A stretch of DNA of 64,000 nt from positions 186,001 through 250,000 of the forward strand of contig NZ_CP049241.1 of the NCBI RefSeq assembly GCF_011046245.1. The letters are read 5' to 3'. The translations under genes were made by a program, and so were the position numbers. This DNA comes from Allorhizobium pseudoryzae. Its GTDB lineage: Bacteria; Pseudomonadota; Alphaproteobacteria; Rhizobiales; Rhizobiaceae. Every line of letters starts with the position of its first letter. The stretch's first letter is position 1. Shown here in pieces: positions 46,201 through 54,611 of the stretch. The notes under the pieces are model-generated. The model did not search any database, was not told the origin of the DNA, and saw nothing but the letters and a program-made list of their open reading frames with translations.

Positions 46201-46818
46201 GATGCCTTCCTGCCGATTGCCGAGGACCTTAATGTTTCGGCGGTGATCGACCAGATCGTTTTGGAAACCGTGCTGAAGGACCAGATGCGCTGGGCCGCCG
46301 CCGGCATCAGCGTACCGCGCGTCTCCGTCAACGTCTCCTCCAAGCGCCTGCATGATGAAAGCCTGGTCTCGACGCTGGAGACGCTGTCCATCACGCCCGG
46401 CCGGATTGCCTTCGAACTCGTTGAATCCATCTTCCTGGACGAGAGCGAAGACATCGTCACGCACAATCTGGAGCGCATCAAGGCGCTCGGGATCGACATC
46501 GAGATCGACGATTTCGGCACCGGCCACACCTCCATCGTCAGTCTTCTCAAGCTGAAGCCGAAGCGACTGAAGATCGATCGCCAGCTGGTGATGCCGATCA
46601 TCACCTCGCCGCAGGAGCGCTCGCTGGTGCGCTCGATCATCGAAATCGCCAAGTCGCTCGGGGTCGAGACCGTGGCCGAGGGCGTCGAGACGATGGAACA
46701 TGCCGCACTGCTGCGCAACCTCGGCTGCGACCTCCTGCAGGGTTACGCCTTTGCCCGTCCCCTGCCCTTCGCGGACTTTGTCGATGGCGCCCGCAATGGT
46801 TTCCGCAAGGTCGCCTGA
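43216..46818 (+). CDS. Membrane-bound sensor with three PAS domains, GGDEF and EAL (bifunctional c-di-GMP enzyme)
   Basis: About 1200 residues. TM1 (IAIAVAIALMVICGGVVM, ~16-34) and TM2 (LLLAFGGFATIIPVFVASVLVA, ~277-298) bracket a ~240-residue periplasmic sensor. Three PAS domains follow (~315-450, ~470-600, ~625-755); the second and third, with the helices between them, are near copies offset by 154 residues. The GGDEF domain is intact (RIGGDEFVILLRH, ~850), and so is EAL (VEALVRWNHPYRG, NVSSKRL, ELVES, IDDFGTGHTS, KIDRQLV, AEGVET). Both synthesis and hydrolysis of c-di-GMP are therefore possible. Start could be 43216, 43219 or 43231. It is divergent from the DUF1344 gene. Confidence 0.92.
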   Translation: MMNRHMDHAYRRYRGPIAIAVAIALMVICGGVVMDYQRTKSHQLALKEAADLNVNVILKQLIERLDNQLFAADGLAHTLKEHGSFAVQSIDEPVRHELERSPALLAVVIAPNNQLARLITRTTAIGDGTHPLNGTVAGINVDNLARQLRDFDASDRSLLVESAEDTTLTLAVPLTDAKGRDWGTLALLIDEHQFLLDAGISPSTSTMNIQETTKTGWMHVSIQHLGSTGTTRLTGTDLSDLAPIVSSIPVPGGAWEIAAAPHGGWDAAPDDQGSFRLLLAFGGFATIIPVFVASVLVAERNRHITMLKSRESKLVELSQRFSLAMETSNIGIWEVTGDNHLSWDARAAALHGHFGEVADNRLEEWLQSVYPEDLDAAEAHFFTCICSTGPCSQVYRVQTPEGDVRYLRSAGASYRNADGTTRTTGIVWDITSDMMVNQTLRSAKEDSDIKNAELELALEELSNREQELEELSSRLDLALASYNCGIWESNLETGKEIWDARMCQLYNVPYTDGVIASDKWISLIHPDDRPRAEEIRPKFPRGDQNSLTVRVPLPDGSIRYVRSFGKSHVMRDGARKIVGIAFDATEDMRMTQEIEAAKHEAEAKNIELELALDELSNREQDLEELSSRLDLALASYNCGIWEATPQDRTEVWDARMCQLYGIASTGRTVTNEQWLAMVHPDDREMALHISPNLPVSMKEPLTVRVPQPDGSIRYVRSFGKAHSMRDGTVKIVGIAFDVTQDMRLTQQLQIAKRDAEAKNVELELAKQSIEHNALHDPLTLLGNRRKLDLELDALSRDSQSSRLSATILHLDLDRFKQINDTLGHAAGDAMLTHTATILRNVVGAGAVVARIGGDEFVILLRHTADTAEVSELANRIISEFRQPMDFDGFSCRCGVSIGIAQANGMRIDARRLLINADIALYRAKAEGRNRFEFFTQNLQAEIITHKRTADELLSAIENGEFTAWYQPQFCADSREMVGVEALVRWNHPYRGIVAPDAFLPIAEDLNVSAVIDQIVLETVLKDQMRWAAAGISVPRVSVNVSSKRLHDESLVSTLETLSITPGRIAFELVESIFLDESEDIVTHNLERIKALGIDIEIDDFGTGHTSIVSLLKLKPKRLKIDRQLVMPIITSPQERSLVRSIIEIAKSLGVETVAEGVETMEHAALLRNLGCDLLQGYAFARPLPFADFVDGARNGFRKVA

Positions 46819-46954
46819 ACCGGCGACACAGCGTTCATCAGTCGAGACGGAAAGCTGCGCAAAAAGACTTTCCACCTCAAGCGCTTTTCCACTATGACAG
46901 AGCCGCTCCACGTCACGGCGCCTCGGGGAAGACGGCGCGCAACGGTCAGGTCTC

Positions 46955-48052
46955 ATGTCGCATAATACATTCGGTCATCTCTTCCGCGTCACCACCTGGG
47001 GTGAAAGTCACGGGCCGGCTCTCGGATGTGTCGTGGATGGCTGCCCTCCGGGCCTCACCTTCACGCTCGACGAGATCCAGTCCTTCATGGACAAACGCAA
47101 GCCCGGCCAGTCGCGCTTCGTGACGCAGCGGCGCGAGGACGACCTCGTCAAGGTTCTCTCCGGCGTGATGCTGGCCGAAGACGGCGTGACGATGACGACG
47201 ACCGGCACGCCGATCTCGATGCTGATCGAAAACACCGACCAGCGCTCCAAGGATTACGGCGAGATCGCCAAACGTTTCCGCCCCGGCCATGCGGATTTCA
47301 CCTACGACCTGAAATACGGCATTCGCGATTATCGTGGCGGCGGACGCTCGTCTGCGCGCGAGACGGCAGCCCGCGTGGCGGCCGGCGTGCTGGCCCGCAA
47401 GGTGGTGCCGCAGGCAACGATCCGCGGTGCCCTGGTGCAGATCGGCAAGCACAAGATCAACCGCGCCAACTGGGACTGGACGCAGGTCGACCAGAACCCG
47501 TTCTTCTGCCCGGATGCCGCGATGGTGCCGGTGTGGGAAGAGTATCTCGACGGCATCCGCAAGGCGGGCTCCTCCATCGGCGCCGTGATCGAGGTGGTGG
47601 CCGAAAACGTGCCGGCCGGGCTCGGCGCGCCGATCTATGCCAAGCTCGACCAGGACATCGCCTCGCTTCTGATGTCCATCAATGCCGTCAAGGGCGTGGA
47701 AATCGGTGACGGTTTTGCTGCAGCCGAACTCTCCGGCGAAGACAATGCCGACGAGATGCGCATGGGCAATGACGGCACGCCGCTGTTCTTGTCCAACCAT
47801 GCGGGCGGCATCCTCGGCGGCATCTCGACCGGCCAGCCGATCGTCGCCCGCTTCGCCGTCAAGCCCACCTCGTCGATCCTGACCGAACGCCAGTCGATCG
47901 ATTCCGACGGCAACAATGTCGATGTCCGCACCAAGGGACGGCATGATCCGTGCGTCGGCATTCGGGCCGCACCAATTGGCGAAGCCATGGTTGCCTGCGC
48001 GATCGCCGACCATTATCTGCGGGATCGCGGCCAGACCGGCCGCCTCAAATAA
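46955..48052 (+). CDS. aroC: Chorismate synthase
   Basis: 365 residues. Family signatures are [24 protein letters not shown] at the N-terminus, [36 protein letters not shown] in the middle and [24 protein letters not shown] near the end. It makes chorismate from EPSP with reduced FMN, the last shared step of aromatic amino-acid synthesis. It is followed 26 bp later by ribB, a frequent rhizobial pairing. Confidence 0.97.
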   Translation: MSHNTFGHLFRVTTWGESHGPALGCVVDGCPPGLTFTLDEIQSFMDKRKPGQSRFVTQRREDDLVKVLSGVMLAEDGVTMTTTGTPISMLIENTDQRSKDYGEIAKRFRPGHADFTYDLKYGIRDYRGGGRSSARETAARVAAGVLARKVVPQATIRGALVQIGKHKINRANWDWTQVDQNPFFCPDAAMVPVWEEYLDGIRKAGSSIGAVIEVVAENVPAGLGAPIYAKLDQDIASLLMSINAVKGVEIGDGFAAAELSGEDNADEMRMGNDGTPLFLSNHAGGILGGISTGQPIVARFAVKPTSSILTERQSIDSDGNNVDVRTKGRHDPCVGIRAAPIGEAMVACAIADHYLRDRGQTGRLK

Positions 48053-48078
48053 TCCGGCTTTCCAAGGGGATGAATGCC

Positions 48079-49179
48079 ATGCCTTTCGACCAGAAACGCG
48101 TCGTCGACGCCATCCGCGCCTTTGAAGCCGGGCAGATCGTCGTCGTCACCGATGACGACGATCGCGAGAACGAAGGGGATCTCATCGTCGCCGCCGTTCA
48201 CTGCACCGCCGACAAGATGGCCTTCATCGTGCGCCACACCTCCGGCATCGTCTGCACGCCGATGCCGCGCGAGGAAGCCAAGCGCCTGAACCTCAACGCC
48301 ATGGTGGCGGAAAACGACAGCGCGCATACCACGGCCTTCACCGTGACCGTCGATTTCAAACACGGCACGACCACCGGCATTTCGGCGGAAGACCGGACGC
48401 TGACGGTGCGCAACCTCGCCAATCCGAATGTCGGCCCCACCGATTTCGTTCGTCCCGGCCACATCTTCCCGCTGATTGCCCGCGAAGGCGGTGTCTTGAT
48501 GCGCTCCGGCCATACGGAAGCGGCCGTCGATCTCTGCAAGCTTGCCGGCCTGCCGCCGGTCGGCGTCATTTGCGAACTGGTGAACGACGACGGCACCGTG
48601 ATGCGCGGCCCGCAGGTTTCGGCCTTCGCCGAAAAGCACGGCCTGCTGCAGGTCTCGGTCGCCGATCTCATCGCCTACCGCCAGCGCAAGGAAACGCTGA
48701 TCGAGTTGCAGTCGAGCTTCGAGATCGCCACCCCCGTCGGTCCGGCGAAGGCGCATGCCTATTCGCTGCCCTGGGACCCGATGCAGCATCTCGCCGTCGT
48801 CTTCGGCGATATCCGTGACGGCGAGGACATTCCGGTGCGCCTGCATCTGGAAAACGTCGCCCGCGACGTCTTCGGCACCGATCGGTCCGTCTCCCGCTAC
48901 ATGCAGAAGATCAGCGAAGCCGGCCGCGGCATCATCATCTACCTGCGCGAAGGCTCCGTGGGTGTCGGCCAGTCCGGCACGGGACGACGTGCACGCAAAG
49001 GCGCGGAAGATCACGAGCAGGCGCAGAGCCGCGAAAGCGAGTGGCTGGAAATCGGGCTCGGCGCGCAGATCCTGAAAGATCTCGGCGTCACCTCGATCAA
49101 GCTCTACTCGTCCCGCGAGCGCCATTATGTCGGCCTCGAAGGGTTCGGCATCAAGATCACGGCGACCGAGATCGTTTGA
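48079..49179 (+). CDS. ribB: 3,4-dihydroxy-2-butanone 4-phosphate synthase with degenerate GTP-cyclohydrolase-II-like C-terminus
   Basis: 366 residues. The N-terminal ~200 residues are a complete RibB: DDRENEGDLIVAA, HTSGIVCTPM, RSGHTEAAVDLCKLAG, ICELVNDDG. The C-terminal half follows the RibA fold (VRLHLENVARDVFGTDRS..., SVKLYSS-like DLGVTSIKLYSS, YVGLEGFGI) but lacks the zinc cysteines of true GTP cyclohydrolase II (the HSxCLTGD...CDC region reads LHLENVARDVFG). Only DHBP synthesis for riboflavin is therefore expected. ATG at 48079 is favoured by an AAGGGG site nine bases upstream. Confidence 0.93.
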   Translation: MPFDQKRVVDAIRAFEAGQIVVVTDDDDRENEGDLIVAAVHCTADKMAFIVRHTSGIVCTPMPREEAKRLNLNAMVAENDSAHTTAFTVTVDFKHGTTTGISAEDRTLTVRNLANPNVGPTDFVRPGHIFPLIAREGGVLMRSGHTEAAVDLCKLAGLPPVGVICELVNDDGTVMRGPQVSAFAEKHGLLQVSVADLIAYRQRKETLIELQSSFEIATPVGPAKAHAYSLPWDPMQHLAVVFGDIRDGEDIPVRLHLENVARDVFGTDRSVSRYMQKISEAGRGIIIYLREGSVGVGQSGTGRRARKGAEDHEQAQSRESEWLEIGLGAQILKDLGVTSIKLYSSRERHYVGLEGFGIKITATEIV

Positions 49180-49188
49180 GCATGACGT

Positions 49189-49887
49189 TCAGCCGGCGAG
49201 CGGTCCTGTGACGACCGGCGCCGGCTCTCCATTCCAGACAAGCCGCCAGACGTCTGCCTGCCGGACCGATTGCACGGCAGCCGGGCGCAGGATCGCCAGG
49301 CAGGTCCCGCCTGGATGGCGCACCGACGGATAGATGATGCCGTTCGTGCCGGCATGGCGGGCGTCATCCGCCAGCCGATTGCCCGCCGGATAACCGCTGG
49401 CCTTGTCCGCTGCGAGCGACGGATGATCCGGCCTCTCGCGCAGATCGACGAAGTCGCCAGACACGCTGCACAGCATTTCCGCATAATCGACCGTCGCATG
49501 GAAATCGCCGGCCTTCTCTAGAAAATCCGTCATGTGGAAGGTGATTTCGGCGAGGCACGTCTCCACCGCAAGCGCCGCATACCAGGCACCACGCGTCTCG
49601 CCGTTGAACCGGTTCGGCTCGCGCGGCTTGGCATAGGCGAAGCTGGCATTGATGAAATGGCCATGCGGTACGTCATAGACGAGGTCCTGGGGAACGAGGC
49701 CGGACAACCCGATCGTCTCCGCCTGAAGGCGGCCCGAGGTGGCACCCTCGATCTCCGCCAGGTCCTGCAGTTCGCGCTCGCTATCCACGAGCGCTTCCAG
49801 GACAGAGGCCCTCAGCCGCGCCGTCGAGACGAGCCTCACGGTGCGCGGATAGGCAATCACCGTCACCGGAACGCCGGCCACCTGCAC
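49189..49887 (-). CDS. RES-domain toxin (NAD+ phosphorylase/ADP-ribosyl-type)
   Basis: 232 residues with the RES family residues: Arg93 in NRFNGETRGAWYAALAVETCLAE, a glutamate of that same helix (Glu109/Glu114) and Ser188 in YPSVRHPGGTCLAIL. RES toxins deplete NAD+ or modify targets, and they pair with Xre/MbcA-like antitoxins. Start is GTG at 49887, directly abutting the TGA of the antitoxin gene. The order is antitoxin first, then toxin, as is standard for this class. Confidence 0.9.
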   Translation of the reverse strand: MQVAGVPVTVIAYPRTVRLVSTARLRASVLEALVDSERELQDLAEIEGATSGRLQAETIGLSGLVPQDLVYDVPHGHFINASFAYAKPREPNRFNGETRGAWYAALAVETCLAEITFHMTDFLEKAGDFHATVDYAEMLCSVSGDFVDLRERPDHPSLAADKASGYPAGNRLADDARHAGTNGIIYPSVRHPGGTCLAILRPAAVQSVRQADVWRLVWNGEPAPVVTGPLAG

Positions 49888-50322
49888 TCAGAGCCCCCCG
49901 CGCACGGCATCGACGTATCGGCGCACTTCCAGCATGTGTGGAATGCCGCCGGACATCATCGCCTCGACCGGTGTGCGGCGATCAAAGAGGACGCCGCTGT
50001 TGGAAAGCTGCGGCCAGCGGTCGGCCATGTCATCGACGAACAGCAGATGCAGGCCCTTGTAGATGCCGGTGAGCGCCGAGATCCGCGTCATCTGATCCTG
50101 GCTCAGCATCTTTCCAGCCGGTCCGGCCTTCATCCGCTCCCAGGTGCTGACGGAGACCCCGAGCAGAGCTGCGGCCTGCTGCGCGGTAAGGCCCCACGCA
50201 GCCACCAGCCGCCCGTACGCCTTCAGCGCCGTCTGCGACAGACGCGCCCGTTCGCCCTCATCGGCAAAGCCGCGCCGCTCGATGATGCCCGGTTGGCGCG
50301 TTGCACTCGGTATGGCGACCAT
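49888..50322 (-). CDS. Xre/MbcA/ParS-type antitoxin of the RES toxin
   Basis: 144 residues. The central helix-turn-helix is seen in GRLVAAWGLTAQQAAALLGVSVSTWERMKAG, and the C-terminal DUF2384-like toxin-binding domain in GIYKGLHLLFVDDMADRWPQLSNSGVLFDRRTPVEAMMSGGIPHMLEVRRYVDAVRGG. It neutralises the RES enzyme encoded next. ATG at 50322 is used; a TTG further upstream would overlap the operator. A perfect 11-bp inverted repeat lies 12 bp upstream. Confidence 0.9.
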   Translation of the reverse strand: MVAIPSATRQPGIIERRGFADEGERARLSQTALKAYGRLVAAWGLTAQQAAALLGVSVSTWERMKAGPAGKMLSQDQMTRISALTGIYKGLHLLFVDDMADRWPQLSNSGVLFDRRTPVEAMMSGGIPHMLEVRRYVDAVRGGL

Positions 50323-50333
50323 AAGTCTCTCCG

Positions 50334-50364
50334 TCAAATGACGTGGGTATCATACGTCATTTGA
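50334..50364. promoter_or_regulatory. Operator of the Xre-RES operon
   Basis: Arms TCAAATGACGT (50334-50344) and ACGTCATTTGA (50354-50364) are perfect inverses separated by nine bases, immediately upstream of the antitoxin start. Centre-to-centre spacing of two turns suits a dimeric Xre protein. Confidence 0.7.
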
Positions 50365-50396
50365 TGGTTCGTTCCAACATTGTCCGTTTGTGCGGC

Positions 50397-50858
50397 TTAC
50401 GGGACGACCAGACCGCCGTGATAATTCATCCGATAGACCTCGCGGCCATCGGCGAGGATGCGTTCGAGGCCGACGAAGCTTTGATGATCTCCCTCGCTCT
50501 CATCGGCATAACGATAGAGGTCGACCTCCATGGAAAAGCCGCCGAGGAACCGGCCCTCACGATACATGGCAGGCAGTGCCGTGCGGATGACATGGCCGGC
50601 CCGCGCGCCATCGATCGCTGACGGATCCAGCACACGGCCATAATAGTTCATCACCCAGACCGGTTCATCGTGCCACCAGACGATCTCCTGTCCGAGAAAA
50701 TCCGTGCCGCCGAAATAGCTGTCGCGATAGGCCCAGTCGCCGCGCCGATACTGAAGATCGTGCGAACCGGTGCGTGACGAGGGCGCCGTTGCCCCGCCGC
50801 CGACATAGGTGGCAGCCTTGGCTTCGACGATGAACTCGTGCAGTTCCGCGTGATCCAT
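50397..50858 (-). CDS. DUF5680 domain protein
   Basis: 153 residues matching DUF5680: LHEFIVEAKAATYVGGG, LQYRRGDWAYRDSYFGGTDFLGQEIVW, VWVMNYYG and YRMNYHGG at the end. The domain is often attached to an XRE helix-turn-helix; here it is free-standing. Function unknown. ATG at 50858 is 13 bp downstream of the GNAT gene end on the same strand, so they probably share a transcript. Confidence 0.8.
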   Translation of the reverse strand: MDHAELHEFIVEAKAATYVGGGATAPSSRTGSHDLQYRRGDWAYRDSYFGGTDFLGQEIVWWHDEPVWVMNYYGRVLDPSAIDGARAGHVIRTALPAMYREGRFLGGFSMEVDLYRYADESEGDHQSFVGLERILADGREVYRMNYHGGLVVP

Positions 50859-50871
50859 CGCCTTCTTTCCC

Positions 50872-51291
50872 CTAGCGCCCAACAACCCGCGACATGCCGA
50901 CCGAGCGCGGCGCCGTTTCAGCGAAACCGAACTGGGCGTAAAGCCGGTTGGCCGGCACGTCGGCGATCAGACTGACATAGGCGGTCGCGGGGAGATGGAT
51001 TTCGATATAATCGCTGAGCGCCTGCATGATCCATTTCGCAAGCCCGCGGCCCTGATGCTCCGGCTGGATGGCGATGTCGGTGACCTGAAAGAAGCAGCCG
51101 CCATCGCCGATGATGCGGCCCATGCCGACCGTCTCGTCACCCCGCATCAGGCAGACGGCGAAGATCGTGTTCGGCAGACCCTTTTCCGCTGCTTCGCGGG
51201 AAAAGGGCGTGAGGCCGGAGACCAGCCGCAGCCGCATGTAATCCTCGACATGCGGCGTGCGGGCTTCGATCCGGTAATCGTCATTCGTCAT
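50872..51291 (-). CDS. GNAT-family N-acetyltransferase
   Basis: 139 residues with the acetyl-CoA loop in DIAIQPEHQGRGLAKWIMQALSDYI and the C-terminal VPANRLYAQFGFAETAPRSVGM. The overall size fits small-molecule acetyltransferases such as arylalkylamine-type members. The substrate is not known. ATG at 51291 is preferred over TTG at 51294. Confidence 0.87.
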   Translation of the reverse strand: MTNDDYRIEARTPHVEDYMRLRLVSGLTPFSREAAEKGLPNTIFAVCLMRGDETVGMGRIIGDGGCFFQVTDIAIQPEHQGRGLAKWIMQALSDYIEIHLPATAYVSLIADVPANRLYAQFGFAETAPRSVGMSRVVGR

Positions 51292-51313
51292 CAAAATTCA
51301 GCCTTTGCTTTTT

Positions 51314-52501
51314 TCAACCCTGCCAATCGGCCAAGAACTCGACCCTCTCGACACCCGAAAAGCGGGCGAGGCGCTGCAATTCCGCTTCCAGCTTTTCCAG
51401 CCGGCCGGCGCTTGCACGGATAGCCGGTTCCCACCAGAGGCGCTTGACGATCAGGGCTCCCGCCTTGCGATCGGCCTTCATGTCGATGCGACCGACCATG
51501 CGGTCGCCTTCCAGCAGGGGAAAGACGTAATAACCGTATTGCCGCTTCGGCTCCGGCACGAAAACCTCGATCCGGTAGTTGAAGCCGAACAGGCGTTCGG
51601 CGCGATCACGATCCCGCAGCAGCGGATCGAAGGGGCTGAGCACCCTCAGACGCGCCGGCGGTTCGGGTGCTTCCAAGAGGGACGGCAGTTGTTCGGCAAA
51701 GGCGAAGGAGGGACGCTTTCGCCCCTCCACCGTCTGCAATTCGACCTCTGCCAGCTCCTCGCGATGGTCGGCCACCCAGACCTTCGCCTCCTGCGGCGTC
51801 ACGAGATCGAAGAAGGCGGCGATTTCGCCGGAGGTGGCAAAGCCGAGCCGGGTCAGTGCAGCACGGCAAGCCCAATCGACGAAATCGGCATATTCGACCT
51901 CCGCCGAAAAATGGTCGGGCGGGATCACCCGTTCGGCGAGATCATAGACCTTCTGGAAGTTTTCGCGGCGGGCGATGGCGAGCTTGCCGGTGTGCCAGAG
52001 GAATTCCAGCGCCGTTTTCGAGGGATGCCAGTTCCACCAGCCGCCAGACTTGTGATCCTCCGCCTTCACCTCCCGCGCCAGCACCGGGCCATGATCGCGG
52101 ATGCGCCGAAAGGTTTCCTCGACAGCGGAATCATACCCTTCCCCCTGCCACTTTCCCCAGTTTTCACGGATGCGGGCCTCGCGGCGCACGAACCGGTGCT
52201 TCCAGAAGGGAAAGAAGGCGGACGGGATGATCGAGGCATCATGCGTCCAGTGCTCGAACAGGCTGCGGTGGTCTTCGAGAAGGGCTGCCAGATGTTCCCG
52301 GAGATAGGTCTGGTTGCGGGAAAACAGGATCTGGTGATGCGCCCGCTCGACCGTCTGGATGCTGTCGACCTGCACGAAACCGAGATCATGGATCAGCTCC
52401 AGCAACCCGTCCCGCCCCAGCAGCCGGTTGGGCGGCCGGGAGAGCCCCTGCCGTTCGAGAAAGATGTGCCGGGCCTGCCGGTTGTCGATCAGAATCGTCA
52501 T
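51314..52501 (-). CDS. YcaQ/AlkZ-like winged-helix DNA glycosylase
   Basis: 395 residues, HTH_42 superfamily. Landmarks are the N-terminal winged-helix region (LIDNRQARHIFLERQGL), the catalytic-type QVDSI near LGFVQVDSIQTVERAHHQILFSR, HDASIIPSAFFPFWKHR, and the C-terminal PFDPLLRDRDRAERLFGFNYRIEVF. Family members AlkZ and YcaQ unhook interstrand DNA cross-links and excise bulky alkylated bases. ATG at 52501 starts the conserved part. It heads a possible leftward unit with the GNAT and DUF5680 genes. Confidence 0.9.
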   Translation of the reverse strand: MTILIDNRQARHIFLERQGLSRPPNRLLGRDGLLELIHDLGFVQVDSIQTVERAHHQILFSRNQTYLREHLAALLEDHRSLFEHWTHDASIIPSAFFPFWKHRFVRREARIRENWGKWQGEGYDSAVEETFRRIRDHGPVLAREVKAEDHKSGGWWNWHPSKTALEFLWHTGKLAIARRENFQKVYDLAERVIPPDHFSAEVEYADFVDWACRAALTRLGFATSGEIAAFFDLVTPQEAKVWVADHREELAEVELQTVEGRKRPSFAFAEQLPSLLEAPEPPARLRVLSPFDPLLRDRDRAERLFGFNYRIEVFVPEPKRQYGYYVFPLLEGDRMVGRIDMKADRKAGALIVKRLWWEPAIRASAGRLEKLEAELQRLARFSGVERVEFLADWQG

Positions 52502-52700
52502 ACCTACGACGCTAGCGGATGTTCGTGTTTTGTTCAACAGGTGTACGGTTGCAGCCGAAAAATTCCTGCGTCAGATATCGCGACCCTTGAGGGAACCTTC
52601 GCGGATCGCCCAGCTTGCTGTCTCTCTGGGACAACCAGGTTGCAATTTGCAGTTTGCGGCGCAATTCTGGGCGGTGTTGTTCGAGGTCCAGTGAGGAAAC

Positions 52701-53186
52701 ATGCATGCGAGTGTGAAAGCCACGATCATTGGGGTGGCCTGCCTCATCGCGCTTTGGGCACCACAGGCACGCTTCGATCGGGCAAGCCTGGAAAGCACTT
52801 GGGGGCAAATGACAGCAGACTACGTCCACGGTCAATGTGATCCCTCATTCCGGGCATTCGTACACCGAGACCGCACAACGCTTGCGCCAGGCGAGCAGAT
52901 CAGCAACCGCTTTGTGAAAAGCGGGTCCCTGTCGGGAATTTATCCCGTTCTGAAAGAAGAGGAGGCGCAGGTAATTTTGGCCATTGAACGGGCTTTCGCC
53001 TGGGATTCAGCAAATGCGCTCCTCCAAGTTTGGCGGCGGGAGAACGGCAATGTTACCTTTCAGCCTGTCAGCCCCTCCGGTGGGCATTTGATGGATGGCA
53101 TTACGCTGGACGATTGTGGTTATTTGGTCGGAGATGATAACCGAACGCGCCAGCGGCTTGCGATCGCTGACCACGAACGCGGATGA
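52701..53186 (+). CDS. Hypothetical secreted protein
   Basis: 161 residues. The N-terminus (MHASVKATIIGVACLIALWAPQA) looks like a signal peptide or membrane anchor, followed by a soluble domain with two cysteines (GQCDPSFRAF and DDCGYLVGDD). GTGAGGAA precedes the ATG. I do not recognise the family. Neighbours (a DNA glycosylase and a biotin importer) give no functional hint. The surrounding DNA is less G+C-rich than the flanking genes, so recent acquisition is possible. Confidence 0.55.
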   Translation: MHASVKATIIGVACLIALWAPQARFDRASLESTWGQMTADYVHGQCDPSFRAFVHRDRTTLAPGEQISNRFVKSGSLSGIYPVLKEEEAQVILAIERAFAWDSANALLQVWRRENGNVTFQPVSPSGGHLMDGITLDDCGYLVGDDNRTRQRLAIADHERG

Positions 53187-53280
53187 TCGTGGGTCTGGCA
53201 AAGCCATCTCATGTCAAACAATATCGAGCGTTTCCCTGCGGCGAAGCACGGTCTATAGAGGCGGCAGTTTCTGGTAACGA

Positions 53281-53973
53281 GTGGCCCACCACGTGCACAT
53301 TCTCTTCGATCAGGCGGAGTTGCGATATGGCGAGCGGATCGCGCTTCATCCGCTGAGCCTTGACCTGAGCGAGCAACGCATTGGCGTCATCGGGCTGAAC
53401 GGCTCCGGCAAGACGAGTTTTGCCCGGCTCGTGAACGGGCTTGCCAAGCCGAGCCGTGGTCGCGTGACGCTGGATGGGCTCGATACGGTTGCAGACGACA
53501 AGGCGGTGATGGCGGCGACCGGTTTCATCTTCCAGAATCCGGGCCACCAGATCATCCTGCCGATCATCCGCGACGATATTGCGCTCGGACCGAAGAGCCG
53601 CGGACGGAAGGGTGCTGCACTCGAAGAGGCGGTGGATGCCGTGCTTGCCCGCTTCGGGATTGCCGATCTCGCCGACCGGCGGCCGCACGAGCTTTCCGGC
53701 GGGCAATTGCAGCTCGCAGCGCTGGCCGCCGTGGTGGTGACGAAGCCAAAACTGATCCTGTTCGACGAGCCGACCAACCAGCTCGATCTCAAGAACCGTG
53801 CGCTGGTGAAGGCGGCGATCGAGAGCCTAGACGAGCAGGCCATCGTCATCAGCCATGACCTCGACCTGGTACAGGATTTCGAGCGGGTGCTGGTGTTTCA
53901 TGAGGGCGCGCTCGCCTTCGATGGCGCGGGCGGGGCCGCGGTCGCCCGTTACCGGGAGATCGCCGCATGCTGA
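53281..53973 (+). CDS. bioM: Biotin ECF transporter ATPase BioM
   Basis: 230 residues. Walker A GLNGSGKTS, Q-loop FIFQNPGHQI, signature ELSGGQLQ, Walker B LILFDEPTNQLDL and H-loop SHDLD. The sequence type and the following bioN and bioY identify it as the energising ATPase of the BioMNY biotin importer. Start is GTG at 53281. An 8-bp palindrome TCTATAGA about 22 bp upstream weakly resembles a BioR (rhizobial biotin repressor) site. It overlaps bioN by seven bases. Confidence 0.93.
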   Translation: MAHHVHILFDQAELRYGERIALHPLSLDLSEQRIGVIGLNGSGKTSFARLVNGLAKPSRGRVTLDGLDTVADDKAVMAATGFIFQNPGHQIILPIIRDDIALGPKSRGRKGAALEEAVDAVLARFGIADLADRRPHELSGGQLQLAALAAVVVTKPKLILFDEPTNQLDLKNRALVKAAIESLDEQAIVISHDLDLVQDFERVLVFHEGALAFDGAGGAAVARYREIAAC

Positions 53974-54572
53974 ACAGCCTGCATGTGGAGGGTCGCACGT
54001 GGCTGCACCGGCTGCCGGCGGCGCCGAAACTTTTTCTGTTGGCGGCGGTCAGCCTCGTCCTGTTCTTTGTCCAGAGCCCGGTTGTTCTTGCGCTGGTGCT
54101 GCTGCTCGCAGGCGGCGTCTATACAAGCCTCGGCCTTCCGGCCCGCGAGGCGCTCAAGCGCATCCGGCCGGTGCTGATCACCATCCTGTTGTTTGCCCTT
54201 ATCAATCTCGTGCTGGTCTCGCCGCAGGAGGCGCTGACGACGACGCTCAGGCTTCTCTCGGTGCTGCTGCTGGCGGCGAGTGTCACGGCAACCACCACGA
54301 TTGCCGCCTTCATGGATGTGCTGGCGAAACTGTTTCTGCCACTGGAACGTCTCGGCCTTTTGAAGGCCGCCGATATCAGCCTTGCCGTCGGGCTCGTGCT
54401 GCGGTTCGTGCCGGAGATCGCCGCGCGATACGAGGGCTTGAAGGAGGCGCACCGCGCGCGCGGCCTGCCGTTGCGCATCCACCGGGTTCTCGGGCCGCTG
54501 ATCATATCGACGCTGAAGGATGCCGATACCATTGCCGAGGCGATTGACGCCCGCGGCATTCGGGGCCAGTAA
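53967..54572 (+). CDS. bioN: Biotin ECF transporter transmembrane protein BioN (EcfT)
   Basis: 201 residues, about five spans, with the EcfT coupling motifs in the C-terminal half: ARYEGLKEAHRARGLP and EAIDARGIRG (the two Ala-Arg-Gly motifs that contact the ATPase). It joins BioM to the substrate-binding BioY. The start ATG at 53967 lies inside the bioM end, showing coupling. Confidence 0.93.
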   Translation: MLNSLHVEGRTWLHRLPAAPKLFLLAAVSLVLFFVQSPVVLALVLLLAGGVYTSLGLPAREALKRIRPVLITILLFALINLVLVSPQEALTTTLRLLSVLLLAASVTATTTIAAFMDVLAKLFLPLERLGLLKAADISLAVGLVLRFVPEIAARYEGLKEAHRARGLPLRIHRVLGPLIISTLKDADTIAEAIDARGIRGQ

Positions 54573-54611
54573 ACACGGCATGACCCGTGTCACGTTCTTG
54601 AGGAGATTTTC

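Noticed and set aside
43117..46956. Very long open frame on the minus strand opposite the GGDEF-EAL gene
   Set aside because: It is a codon-bias mirror of the real gene: His/Arg/Gly-rich, no domains, and it overlaps the start of aroC. The plus-strand frame has complete PAS, GGDEF and EAL domains.
53252..53259. BioR operator before bioM
   Set aside because: TCTATAGA is palindromic and well placed but too short and too far from the TTATMTATAA-type consensus to list as a separate feature.
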